Shown here one piece after another: positions 39,352 through 48,070 of a stretch of 50,018 nucleotides of DNA. Under the pieces are notes generated by a model that made no database searches, had not been told where the DNA came from, and saw only the letters and a list, made by a program, of their open reading frames with translations. Within the stretch, counting starts at the first letter, position 1. Every line of letters begins with the position of its first letter. Where the stretch lies: the NCBI GenBank assembly GCA_030739855.1, contig JASLYJ010000011.1, forward strand, positions 1-50,018, read 5' to 3'. The translations under genes were made by a program, and so were the position numbers. Source of the DNA: Alphaproteobacteria bacterium (GTDB lineage: Bacteria; Pseudomonadota; Alphaproteobacteria; UBA11136).

Positions 39352-40457
39352 TCGATAAGACAGAAGCCATTGTCATCGGTGCGGGGGTCATCGGCCTGGC
39401 GATAGCTCGACGATTGGCACAGGAAGGATATGAAACGGTCATTGTTGAGGCGGCGGATCGGATTGGAACTCAGATAAGTTCTCATAACAGTGAAGTTCTC
39501 CACGCCGGCATCTATTACCCAAAGAACAGCCTCAAAGCTCGGCTGTGCGTGGCCGGCAAGGAAAAACTTTATACCTACTGCGCCGATCACGGCATTGCCC
39601 ATACCCGTGTGGGAAAGCTCATCGTTGCTACGGATGATGAACAGATCGCTAGATTAAAGTCCTTGCAAGAAGCCGCTATGGGCAATGGCGTTTCCGATTT
39701 GCGATGGCTGGATGGCGAAACGGCGGCTGGACTAGAACCGTCCTTGCACTGCCGTGCTGCACTTCTTTCACCGTCCACGGGGATCATTGACAGCAATGCC
39801 TTGATGCTAGCCCTTCTAGGCGACGCCGAAGACAAGGGTGCCGTGCTGGCCCTGCGCTCTCCGGTTCAGGGCGGCGATGCTGGCGGGGATGGGATAAGCC
39901 TGCGTGTGGGAGGCCAGCACCCCATAACACTGCAGGCCCGCATCGTGGTCAATGCGGCTGGCCTTTCGGCGCAGGCAGTGGCAGAATCCATTACGGGCCT
40001 GGAGAAAAAGCATATTCCGCCCCTCTATCTGGCCAAGGGAAATTATTTTGTCATGTCCGGCCACCCGCCTTTTTCCAGGCTGATTTATCCACTCCCGGGC
40101 CCTGCCAGTCTTGGCATTCATTTTTCCCTCGATATGGGGGGGCGGGGGAGTTTCGGGCCCGATGTGGAATGGGTGGGAGAGGTAAATTATGGCGTACACC
40201 CCTCCCGTGCGGAGTCCTTTTATGCAGCTATACGGTCTTACTATCCAGATTTAGCTGATGGGGCGTTGCGGCCTAGTTTTGCAGGAGTTAGGCCTAAACT
40301 CCAGGGGCCTGGCGAGGCCATGAAGGACTTCGTGATTCAAAGCCCCCGAGATCACGGCGTTTCCGGCCTGATCAACCTTTTCGGCATTGAATCGCCTGGG
40401 CTGACATCATCCATCGCTCTGGCAGACTATGTCGTGGGTTTATTGGAGAAAGCTTAA
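39348..40457 (+). CDS. FAD-dependent oxidoreductase, LhgO/DAO family
   Basis: A 369-residue flavoprotein of the DAO family, closest in pattern to L-2-hydroxyglutarate oxidase (LhgO/YgaF). The FAD motif is AIVIGAGVIGLAIARRLA; the SSHNSEVLHAGIYYPKNSLKARLC block is characteristic, and the C-terminus has PKLQGPGEAMKDFVI and GLINLFGIESPGLTSS. Such enzymes oxidise L-2-hydroxyglutarate to 2-oxoglutarate and pass electrons to the quinone pool. The gene is embedded between TPR genes with an ATGA overlap upstream and 5 bases downstream, an unusual setting. Confidence 0.88.
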   Translation: MIDKTEAIVIGAGVIGLAIARRLAQEGYETVIVEAADRIGTQISSHNSEVLHAGIYYPKNSLKARLCVAGKEKLYTYCADHGIAHTRVGKLIVATDDEQIARLKSLQEAAMGNGVSDLRWLDGETAAGLEPSLHCRAALLSPSTGIIDSNALMLALLGDAEDKGAVLALRSPVQGGDAGGDGISLRVGGQHPITLQARIVVNAAGLSAQAVAESITGLEKKHIPPLYLAKGNYFVMSGHPPFSRLIYPLPGPASLGIHFSLDMGGRGSFGPDVEWVGEVNYGVHPSRAESFYAAIRSYYPDLADGALRPSFAGVRPKLQGPGEAMKDFVIQSPRDHGVSGLINLFGIESPGLTSSIALADYVVGLLEKA

Positions 40458-40462
40458 GCACT

Positions 40463-42667
40463 ATGCCTCCGGCAGAAAACCTGTCGTCTCTCATGTCAGA
40501 GGCTGCTTCTCACCATTCAGAGGGCCGCTTGGTAGAAGCGGAATCCCTTTATCGTCGCGTTCTGTCGAGTGATCCAGACTATCCTGACGCCCTTCACTGG
40601 CTGGGGGTTCTCTGCCAGCAGAAAGGAGATTCCGAAAGCGCCTTGGGATATATAATGCGGGCGGTGGCACTCAGGCCAGAAGTGGCAGATTTCGTCAATA
40701 ATCTGGGAAATATACATATGGCCCGGGATGAGATCGATGACGCCGAAACCTGCTACACAAAGGCAGTGTCTCTCGATCCCACACTTCCCAACGCCCGCTG
40801 TAATCTGGGGATTATCCACCGGTCGCGTGGTGATATGGACAAGGCCACTACCTGTTTCCGGAAGGTTATCGAACAGACACCAGATTTTGCCATGGCGTAT
40901 CTTGGGTTGGGGAACACGCTTCAGGATATGGGCAGGCAGGAAGAAGCGCTTGCGTGTTTAAAAACTCTGGTTTCCGTGTCGCCAGATTTCCCCCAGGGAC
41001 AGTTTAATTTTGGCTTTGCCCTCAAAGGAGCAGATCGACCCAAAGAGGCGGAAGCTGCCCTGAAGCGGGGGCTGGCATTGACGCCGGACTATGCTGAGGC
41101 CTGGAATGTTCTTGGCGAGATTCAGCGGGACTGCGCAGAACCGGAAGTGGCAATGTCGTCCTTTCGCCAGGCGCTGGAACTAAAACCTGGTTTATCTGCG
41201 GCACATATGAATCTCGGTACTCTTCTTAGGGATATGGGAAAATTGATTGATGCGGAAGCCGCTTTTTCTCGGGCTCTGGAAATAAACCCTAATGATGCAT
41301 GTTTTCATAACAGCCTGGGCCTTGTTCTGATGCTTCGGGGCCGCATGCTGGAGGCCAGGACAGCTTTCCGGAAAGCTTTGGAGATTGAGCCCGGCTACGC
41401 GGCGGCGCGCTCTAACCTTCTGCTTTCTCTCAATTATGGTAACGACGACGCGATGGCAGTGTTAGCCGCTCATCGTGAGTATGAGACCATTCACTGTGCG
41501 GTACTGACGGGGGAGATTGCTCCGCACGGAAATGACCGTGATCCCGAACGGAGGCTGAAGGTGGGTTACGTGTCGGCGGACCTGCGCCGCCACTCGGTAA
41601 GCTGTTTCCTGGAGCCGCTCCTGACAGCCCATGATTCTTCCAGAGTAGAGGTATTCTGTTATGCCGAGGTGGCGCGCCCCGACGAAGTAACGGAACGCCT
41701 GCGGGGGCTGGCTGCCCACTGGCGCTCCATCTTAGGCATGAGTGACGATGCGGTGGCGCAGCAAATACGTGATGACGGCATCGATATCCTGTTGGATTTA
41801 AACGGACATACGGCGGGTAACCGGCTTCTGGTGTTCGCACGTAAGCCGGCGCCGTTGCAGGTAACATGGCTGGGCTATCCAAATACCACGGGTCTTTCGG
41901 CCATGGATTATCGCATCGGTGACGCCGTTACCGACGGCGAGGGGGCAGAGGCTACTATGAGTGAGGCGCTGTTATCTCTGGAGGGATGTTTCTTGTGCTA
42001 TGGGCCACCGCGGATAGCCACCGGGGTCTCTCCAGCGCCCTTTGCCGAATGCGGCCATGTGACCTTTGGCTCCTTTAACAACCTCTCCAAGATGGAGGAC
42101 GAGGTGGTGGCTGTATGGTCGCAACTTTTGGACACAGTTCCGGGCTCGTGTCTCTTCCTCAAATGTGCCCAGCTTAGCGATGAAAAGATGTGCGATCTTG
42201 TGCGAGAGAGGTTTGTCTCCAGGGGAGTTGCCTCGGAGCGTCTTGAACTGGCGGGCTATGCTTCTAGCCTGGAGGCTCATCTGAAATCTTATGGAAGGAT
42301 GGATATTGCCCTTGATCCTTTCCCCTATAATGGTACTACCACCACCTGCGAGGCTCTGTGGATGGGGGTCCCGGTCATCACCCTTACAGGGAAGCACCAT
42401 GGAGGGCGCGTGGGAGCGAGCTTGCTTACTGCATTAGGGCTGCCGGAACTAGTGGCAGGTGATAAAGACTCTTACTTGGCGCTGGCGGCGGAACTGGCGG
42501 TGGATGAGGAACGCTTGAAAAGTCTGCGCGCTGGCCTGAGGGAGCGGCTCACCGGGTCGCCCCTTGCTGATGCCGCTACGTTTGCATCCAAAATGGAAGA
42601 TGCCTACCGCCGAATTTGGAAAACGTGGTGTGGTGGTCACGTCGGTGGGCTCGGTGGGCTACAATAA
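40463..42667 (+). CDS. TPR protein with C-terminal O-GlcNAc-transferase-like (GT41) domain, second copy
   Basis: A 734-residue paralogue of the protein encoded from 35178. About ten TPRs (residues 5-340) open with EAASHHSEGRLVEAESLYRRVL. The GT41 domain begins RRLKVGYVSADLRRHSVSCFLEPLL and keeps the family loop QVTWLGYPNTTGLSAMDYRI. TFGSFNNLSKMEDEVVAVW and DIALDPFPYNGTTTTCEALWMGVPVITL follow. All key sites look intact, so this copy should be an active glycosyltransferase, probably using UDP-GlcNAc or a related sugar nucleotide on protein Ser/Thr. It begins 5 bases after the LhgO-like gene and closes the cluster. Confidence 0.87.
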   Translation: MPPAENLSSLMSEAASHHSEGRLVEAESLYRRVLSSDPDYPDALHWLGVLCQQKGDSESALGYIMRAVALRPEVADFVNNLGNIHMARDEIDDAETCYTKAVSLDPTLPNARCNLGIIHRSRGDMDKATTCFRKVIEQTPDFAMAYLGLGNTLQDMGRQEEALACLKTLVSVSPDFPQGQFNFGFALKGADRPKEAEAALKRGLALTPDYAEAWNVLGEIQRDCAEPEVAMSSFRQALELKPGLSAAHMNLGTLLRDMGKLIDAEAAFSRALEINPNDACFHNSLGLVLMLRGRMLEARTAFRKALEIEPGYAAARSNLLLSLNYGNDDAMAVLAAHREYETIHCAVLTGEIAPHGNDRDPERRLKVGYVSADLRRHSVSCFLEPLLTAHDSSRVEVFCYAEVARPDEVTERLRGLAAHWRSILGMSDDAVAQQIRDDGIDILLDLNGHTAGNRLLVFARKPAPLQVTWLGYPNTTGLSAMDYRIGDAVTDGEGAEATMSEALLSLEGCFLCYGPPRIATGVSPAPFAECGHVTFGSFNNLSKMEDEVVAVWSQLLDTVPGSCLFLKCAQLSDEKMCDLVRERFVSRGVASERLELAGYASSLEAHLKSYGRMDIALDPFPYNGTTTTCEALWMGVPVITLTGKHHGGRVGASLLTALGLPELVAGDKDSYLALAAELAVDEERLKSLRAGLRERLTGSPLADAATFASKMEDAYRRIWKTWCGGHVGGLGGLQ

Positions 42668-42801
42668 TTATCCGTCGAGAGAGGCGTGGTGCCTTGGATT
42701 GGCTCAGGAAAGTAGTGTTGCCAGTGATCCGCATGCGACCGATCCACATGCCACTCTCGCGGTTGGATGGAAGAACCATGTTGTCCCGAGAGAGGGCCGA
42801 T

Positions 42802-43767
42802 CTAGAAGCCGCGCAGAATCTGTTCCCGTTTTACCACCAGTTCTTCATTGGTGATCAGCCCCCTTTTATGGAGTTTTTCAAGAACAGCAAGCCGCTTTTC
42901 AATGGTGGCTGAATTCGGCGGTGCCTGTTGCTGTCCCGGAATTCCTGGCCTGGGTTGTCGAAGTTCTTGCTTCAACCGGTCGACTTCCTCGCGTAACTGG
43001 CGGTAATCACCTGTTGCTTGGGTGGCGACAGGGGGGCGACTTTGCCTGGGAGCGGCCGCTGGTTTTACGGGTGCAGCCACTCGGCCACGAGCCGCTAGAG
43101 CCTTGGGGAAAAAAACGAGCCAGTCGGGCCGGTTCGCCGCGGCCCGGAAAACTCCGGAGTCGCGCGGTGTGGAAATCCTCGCTTTTTGTTTGATCTTAAT
43201 GATTCGCAGACCTGGAACATAAGGATTGAGGCGGGGATCCGGATTTTTTGCCAAGGATTGTTCGTCTTGACCTCCAAACATGGGGGCGGGCTTCATGAGG
43301 GAACCAAAGATAAGATTAAGCTGATTGTTGACGTAGAAAAGCCGCCCCGTGATCACCTTTTCAGTTTTAAGGCCCATAAAACCCTCATGCCAGGATTCTA
43401 TGGCAAAGGTTACATCTTGGTCGGGAGATGCCTTGGCAAGCCCCTTACTTACATAACGGCTTAGGATTTTAAGGTCGTAATCCGCGAATAAGGGCACGAG
43501 ATCGTCTTGGCGGTTTTCCTGGACAAAGATAAGACGCATGGCGCCACGAATCTTTTCGCGGGACAATCTGATAGGATGGTCATTGGGCGAGCCACCATCC
43601 CGGGCTTCGAGGCGCACGAACTCCAAGCGAGATTGCCAGAGCTCCACTTTTTCATCCTCGGAACCGAGACTGAGCCATGAACATCCAGACAGGCTGCCAG
43701 CTAAGAAAAGAGCGGTCACTAAAAAAGCTAACGTGTTGCCACGGGAGAAAATTTTTCTTTTGGCCAT
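42802..43767 (-). CDS. Lipoprotein with C-terminal SHOCT-like domain
   Basis: A 321-residue precursor with a type II signal peptide: basic N-terminus, hydrophobic core FLVTALFLAGSLSG and lipobox LSGC at about residue 29. The middle (residues 40-190) is an unrecognised domain with IRGAMRLIFVQENRQDDLVPLF and VTFAIESWHEGFMGLKTEKVITGRLFY. A Pro/Ala/Gln-rich linker and a short coiled coil (YRQLREEVDRLKQELRQ) follow. The last 30 residues (EKRLAVLEKLHKRGLITNEELVVKREQIL) match the SHOCT oligomerisation motif. It should be membrane-anchored, facing the periplasm. Function unknown. Confidence 0.75.
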   Translation of the reverse strand: MAKRKIFSRGNTLAFLVTALFLAGSLSGCSWLSLGSEDEKVELWQSRLEFVRLEARDGGSPNDHPIRLSREKIRGAMRLIFVQENRQDDLVPLFADYDLKILSRYVSKGLAKASPDQDVTFAIESWHEGFMGLKTEKVITGRLFYVNNQLNLIFGSLMKPAPMFGGQDEQSLAKNPDPRLNPYVPGLRIIKIKQKARISTPRDSGVFRAAANRPDWLVFFPKALAARGRVAAPVKPAAAPRQSRPPVATQATGDYRQLREEVDRLKQELRQPRPGIPGQQQAPPNSATIEKRLAVLEKLHKRGLITNEELVVKREQILRGF

Positions 43768-43903
43768 GAGTCACCCCGATGGAAGGACCCGGGGAAAAAA
43801 TAAAATCCTTATCTATTCAGCGAGGTGCACTCTACCTGAAATTACCATGACGAGAAAAGGTTGAAGATGGAAATTCTTAGTAAAATTATGGGAAAAAACA
43901 AAA

Positions 43904-43933
43904 AAAGGGGGGTGCCTTCAAGCACCCCCCTTT
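43904..43933 (-). terminator. Rho-independent terminator after the porin gene
   Basis: A perfect stem GGGGGGTGC / GCACCCCCC with a 6-base loop, extended by A/T pairs. On the minus strand it is followed by a long T-rich run. It lies just after the porin stop and should be very efficient. Confidence 0.92.
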
Positions 43934-43954
43934 CAAAATTTATCGAATGAGGTC

Positions 43955-45280
43955 CTACCAGAAGAAGAACCCGCCGAGAGAAACGATTTCAGCCTCTTGA
44001 GTGGCACCATCGTGCCAACCAACTTCCTGATGACCGTATTCAGCGACGAACCTCAAGTTATCATTGATGTTATGCCAAACCATGACGTCCGTAAGCGTCA
44101 CACGTTCCTGTCGCACTTGAACGCTAGCCCGTTGCACAAAGTCAGTGCCGCTTTCGTCGGCACGGCTTTCACCCCAACTGACGCCTACGTTGGTGCCATT
44201 ACCAAGGGCAAACGTGCCCTGCGCGTAATAGCCATAGTGATTACGGGGATGACCCTTCTCGTCTATAGCGTCGGCGTCGAGCATTACGGCCATGCCTAGG
44301 CCTCTGCCGTGATAGCCAGCGCCGGTTAGCTTAAGACCGCCGACGCCCAATTCTACGCCATAAGCACCGCCGCCAACGAACACGTCCTCGGCAACAGAAC
44401 AACCGCTCTCGGAGTTCGGTACAGCAGCTATGCCGAGCCTCTCGCCATTGGCGCTGTCTCCGCAAGCGGTCTGTATATCAGCAGTGGACCTCTGAGCGTA
44501 CTGGAACATACCATTGGCCCAAGCACTCATTGACACACCTTGCACGGAGCCACCACCAGAGAACTCAAGTTCAAGGCGGGGATAAGGTGTTTCGGAGACG
44601 CCACCTCCGCCGCCGAGGGTGCTAGGATCGAAGATACCAACCTGGAAACCAACGATGGACCCGGCTGGTGAGGAATAACGGATACCGGTGTTGAAGTTAG
44701 GATAGACATAACCAGCACCGATACGGCCTAGCGTGGTGCCGCCACCAGCGGCCTCCCCAGCATTCCAACCGACACCAAACAGGGTCATGTCTTTGGCGAT
44801 GTTAGTGCCCTGGTAGATACCCAGTGTGCGGCCGACTAGGACTGAACCGGAGGCTCCGGATGCGGTGAAGTGAATTTCACGAAGGTCTAGGTTGGCACCG
44901 TTCTGGCCACCACTCGCAGCGTTTCCGGTGTTTTTCCTCCGGTTGTTCTGGGTGCTAATTCCCATCATCACTCGGGCACCCATATCGATGCCACCGGTAG
45001 TGGGAGCCTTAACGTTCATGCCCCAAACGGCCGGAAGTAGGCCAACCGTGACGCGCGAACTATCGTTACCAGCGCCAGCGCCAGCGTGGGTGGCGTAACC
45101 CCCCGCGCTCTGCATCTCTTCCTTGGTCACAAAGTTGTAGAAAGAGTTGACGGAACCGTCAAAACTTACTTCCCAGCCGCCCTCGCCCATTAGGAGGATC
45201 TTGGCCTCCGAAGGAGCCGCCATCGCCAACGCCATGACGGCCGGCGCGGCAACGGCTGTAATCTTTCTTAGCTTACTCAT
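43955..45280 (-). CDS. Outer-membrane porin, alphaproteobacterial type
   Basis: A 441-residue precursor. The signal peptide MSKLRKITAVAAPAVMALAMAAPSEA is followed by a Gly-rich beta-barrel with alternating polar and hydrophobic residues. The sequence ends with a C-terminal aromatic (GGFFFW), the signal for BAM insertion. I moved the start from 45394 to 45280, where GGGGGA precedes the ATG and a clean signal peptide begins. General porins form trimers for passive diffusion. A strong terminator and a good ribosome site suggest high expression. The gene is divergent from the PQQ-associated cluster. Confidence 0.88.
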   Translation of the reverse strand: MSKLRKITAVAAPAVMALAMAAPSEAKILLMGEGGWEVSFDGSVNSFYNFVTKEEMQSAGGYATHAGAGAGNDSSRVTVGLLPAVWGMNVKAPTTGGIDMGARVMMGISTQNNRRKNTGNAASGGQNGANLDLREIHFTASGASGSVLVGRTLGIYQGTNIAKDMTLFGVGWNAGEAAGGGTTLGRIGAGYVYPNFNTGIRYSSPAGSIVGFQVGIFDPSTLGGGGGVSETPYPRLELEFSGGGSVQGVSMSAWANGMFQYAQRSTADIQTACGDSANGERLGIAAVPNSESGCSVAEDVFVGGGAYGVELGVGGLKLTGAGYHGRGLGMAVMLDADAIDEKGHPRNHYGYYAQGTFALGNGTNVGVSWGESRADESGTDFVQRASVQVRQERVTLTDVMVWHNINDNLRFVAEYGHQEVGWHDGATQEAEIVSLGGFFFW

Positions 45281-45825
45281 ATTAATTCCCCCGTTGGGAT
45301 TAAAAAACCAAATGAAACGTGAGCGGCGATTGCTATCGTTCCTGCCACAGTTCCATTTGGCCCGCGACATTTCGCCTCTCAAAAGCGTGCCCAATTTTTA
45401 CCCCTGTTCCGGAGAACCTGTCAACACGCTGTTGCAAGGATGCATCGTTTTCCACCGGGCTGTAAAATCGTGGGAAAATGAGGCCCTCCTGATCGTGTTT
45501 GCAGGGGCAGGAGGTTGTCCGTAGATTGTTAGAATACAAAAATTTTGTTTAATATTAAGCAGTTATATGGAGCTTGGTGAGCGGAAACAAGCTTGTGAAA
45601 GGCAACATCGCCTTGTGGAAAAGTGAGAGGGGCTCCTTTTCCATACGTGACATAAATGCAACGATTATGGGTAAAACATGTTTCCGCGGTTTTTACGAAC
45701 CTTCCGGGGCATCGTGGATTTCTGTTCTTCCCGTGGCAGAGGAAATCTGTTATTCATCGCCACCCTTGAGCCTTGGGGAGCCCCCCGATTAGAACATACG
45801 TATTTAAACTCACGTCAGGAGAAGC
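45281..45825. other. Divergent intergenic region, porin versus PQQ-associated cluster
   Basis: This 545-base stretch lacks a convincing gene; the ORFs reported in it (for example 45574-45792) resemble no family and have no good start sites. It should contain the porin promoter and the promoter of the beta-propeller operon. An A/T-rich part around 45525-45565 is the best candidate for control sites, but I found no clear -35/-10 pair. Confidence 0.45.
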
Positions 45826-45831
45826 GTGCGG

Positions 45832-46806
45832 ATGAAACAATTACTGCCTATCCTTGCCCTGTTTGTTGTGCTGGCTGTACCTGAAGGGGCGCTGGCTAAA
45901 GGTACGGGCTATCTTTTCATTAGCAACGAAAAGGACCATACGGTAACGGTTCTCGACAGTAAGACTTTTGAGGTAGTCAAGAACATCCAGACCGGGCGTC
46001 GTCCCCGCGATATGCAGTGGAGTCCGGATAAATCCCTGCTTTATGTGGGTGCTAGTGCGGACAGCCGTGTTGATATCATAGACGTGGCCAGGCTTGAGGT
46101 TGTGGACTACCTCATCCCCGGTGATGATCCAGACCAGTTCGCTGTCACCGAAGACGGGAAAATACTGATTGCCACCAACGAGGATGACAATCTCGCCACC
46201 TTCCTGGATATTTCCGAAAACATCATTCTTGACCAGATTCCCACCGGTGTGGAGCCCGAGGGCGTTACTATCAGCCCCGATAGCAAGAGAGTCTATATCA
46301 CTTCCGAGGTCTCCCAGATGATCCACGTGGTGGATATGGAGAGCCATGAGGTGCTGGCGGACATTCTCGTGGGTTCGCGGCCGCGCCGCGCTTTTTTCAC
46401 TCCCGACGGCAGGGAATACTGGGTCACCAACGAAATCAGCGGTTACGTGAGTATAATCGACACCGAAAAGCTAAAGGTGATCGACGAAGTTCATTTCGAT
46501 CCCAAGGGAGTCCCCGGCGATGTGACCCCGGTGGGGATCGCGCTCGGCCCCGACGGCAAGACCGCTTATGTCACTCTGGGGCACGCCAATCGTTTGGCGG
46601 TGGTGGATGTGCGCACGCGAAAGGTGCGGAGATACCTGCTGGTGGGCACGCGAGCCTGGAATCTGGACTTTTCTGGGGACAAAAAATTTCTCTACGTGGT
46701 CAATTCCGGCAGCGATGATGTTTCCATTATCGATATTGAAGCGGAAAAAGTTTTGAAGACTGTTCCTGTGGGCCGCTATCCTCACGCCCTGAAAGCCGAC
46801 AACTGA
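45832..46806 (+). CDS. YVTN-type beta-propeller protein, PQQ-dependent catabolism associated
   Basis: A 324-residue exported protein. The signal peptide LLPILALFVVLAVPEGALA is followed by about seven repeats of the YVTN/NHL-like propeller (YLFISNEKDHTVTVLDSKTFEV, LLYVGASADSRVDIIDVARLEV, FLYVVNSGSDDVSIIDIEAEKV). Length and repeat sequence fit the PQQ-dependent catabolism-associated beta-propeller family, found with PQQ alcohol dehydrogenases. Its role is probably scaffold or electron-transfer partner in the periplasm. AGGAG precedes; GTG 45826 is an alternative start. It is the first gene of the operon with the two genes that follow. Confidence 0.82.
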   Translation: MKQLLPILALFVVLAVPEGALAKGTGYLFISNEKDHTVTVLDSKTFEVVKNIQTGRRPRDMQWSPDKSLLYVGASADSRVDIIDVARLEVVDYLIPGDDPDQFAVTEDGKILIATNEDDNLATFLDISENIILDQIPTGVEPEGVTISPDSKRVYITSEVSQMIHVVDMESHEVLADILVGSRPRRAFFTPDGREYWVTNEISGYVSIIDTEKLKVIDEVHFDPKGVPGDVTPVGIALGPDGKTAYVTLGHANRLAVVDVRTRKVRRYLLVGTRAWNLDFSGDKKFLYVVNSGSDDVSIIDIEAEKVLKTVPVGRYPHALKADN

Positions 46807-46836
46807 TTCTTGCTAAAGCGGGCTAGAGGAGACGCT

Positions 46837-48042
46837 GTGCGCCGATTCTTTTTCATAATGCTGGCTATTGCGTTTTGGCCGGCCATGCAGACGGGATCGG
46901 AGGCAGCCGTGGAGCCCGCACTCCTCGTGATCGGCTATCTGGAGGGCGACTGGACGGCGAGCGAGGAATGGGATCGCCACCCCGCCGATATGGGGCGTTT
47001 GCCCAACTATCTGCCGCACCGGCCTCTCGCCGGTGCTGAGATCGGTATGGATGACGCCCAGTATCTGGGGCGCGGCATGGGGATCACTTATGTCCTGAAA
47101 CGCAGGACGGGGAAGGATGCTGAGGATCTGTTCACGGCTCTAAAGACTCTGAACGGCGAACATGGTGCGGAGGTCTTCCTCGTTGATGCGCCGGCCCCGG
47201 TGATGGCCGAACTGGCGGAGATGAGTTCCAGTCTCGATGTGTTGCTATTCAACGTATCGTCCTATGCCGATTCTCTGCGCGCGGAGGAATGCGCTTGGAA
47301 CATGTTCCATACCCTGCCCAATAACGCCATGCTCATGGACGCCTTGGCCCAGTTCCTGGTGGTGAAGAAATGGCTGCGCGTCTTAGTTCTTGAAGGACCG
47401 CAGGCCGAAGATAGGAAGATGGTGACAGCGTTTAGGCGCGCCGCCAAGCGCTTCGGCCTCAAGATAGTTGATGTACGCCATTTCCTGTTGACCCAGGACC
47501 CGCGGGCGCGGGAATCCAACCGGGTGGAACAGCTTACCTTGGGAGACGCCGATTCTTACGATACGGTTTTCGTGGCCGATGCCCATGGCGAATTCAGCTA
47601 CCGTGTACCCTATAGGACCGTCCTGCCGCGTCCAGTGGTGGGTGCCCGCGGTCTGACCCCGCGAGCCTGGCACTGGTCATACCTGCGTCATGGTGCGCCC
47701 CAGGTCAACAGCCGTTTTGAGCGCAAATACGGCCGCCGCATGGATGACCGCGATTGGGCCGCATGGATCGCGATGAAGTCAGTTTCGGAGGCAGTGTTGC
47801 GCAGGGGATCATCAGAATTGGCTTCCATCCGGGAACATCTCCTCGACCAAGATATTAAGCTGGATGCTTTCAAGGGCGGTGGCTATAACTATCGCCTCTG
47901 GGACAACCAGCTGCGCCAGCCTATTCTCATGACCACAGACAGTTGGGTTACCTCCGTGGTTCCCCACAAGGCGTTTCTCCATGCCGAAAACAAACTCGAC
48001 ACCTTGGGCTTTGACAAACCGGAAACCAGATGCAGTCTTTGA
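46837..48042 (+). CDS. Periplasmic substrate-binding protein of the PQQ-dependent alcohol dehydrogenase system
   Basis: A 401-residue exported protein. I placed the start at GTG 46837, where GAGGAG lies 5 bases upstream and the product begins with a signal peptide (FFFIMLAIAFWPAMQTGSEA). The mature N-terminus LLVIGYLEGDWTASEEWDRHPADMG and the two-lobed type I periplasmic-binding fold fit the ABC-type binding protein found in PQQ-dependent alcohol dehydrogenase systems. The ligand is unknown; the ABC ATPase and permease usually found with it are not in the window and may lie elsewhere. Confidence 0.8.
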   Translation: MRRFFFIMLAIAFWPAMQTGSEAAVEPALLVIGYLEGDWTASEEWDRHPADMGRLPNYLPHRPLAGAEIGMDDAQYLGRGMGITYVLKRRTGKDAEDLFTALKTLNGEHGAEVFLVDAPAPVMAELAEMSSSLDVLLFNVSSYADSLRAEECAWNMFHTLPNNAMLMDALAQFLVVKKWLRVLVLEGPQAEDRKMVTAFRRAAKRFGLKIVDVRHFLLTQDPRARESNRVEQLTLGDADSYDTVFVADAHGEFSYRVPYRTVLPRPVVGARGLTPRAWHWSYLRHGAPQVNSRFERKYGRRMDDRDWAAWIAMKSVSEAVLRRGSSELASIREHLLDQDIKLDAFKGGGYNYRLWDNQLRQPILMTTDSWVTSVVPHKAFLHAENKLDTLGFDKPETRCSL

Positions 48043-48070
48043 TGCGGACGCCAAGGAATAATTGGGACAA

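Noticed and set aside
45574-45792. 72-aa ORF in the porin/propeller gap
   Set aside because: No homology pattern or convincing ribosome site; probably chance in a regulatory region.
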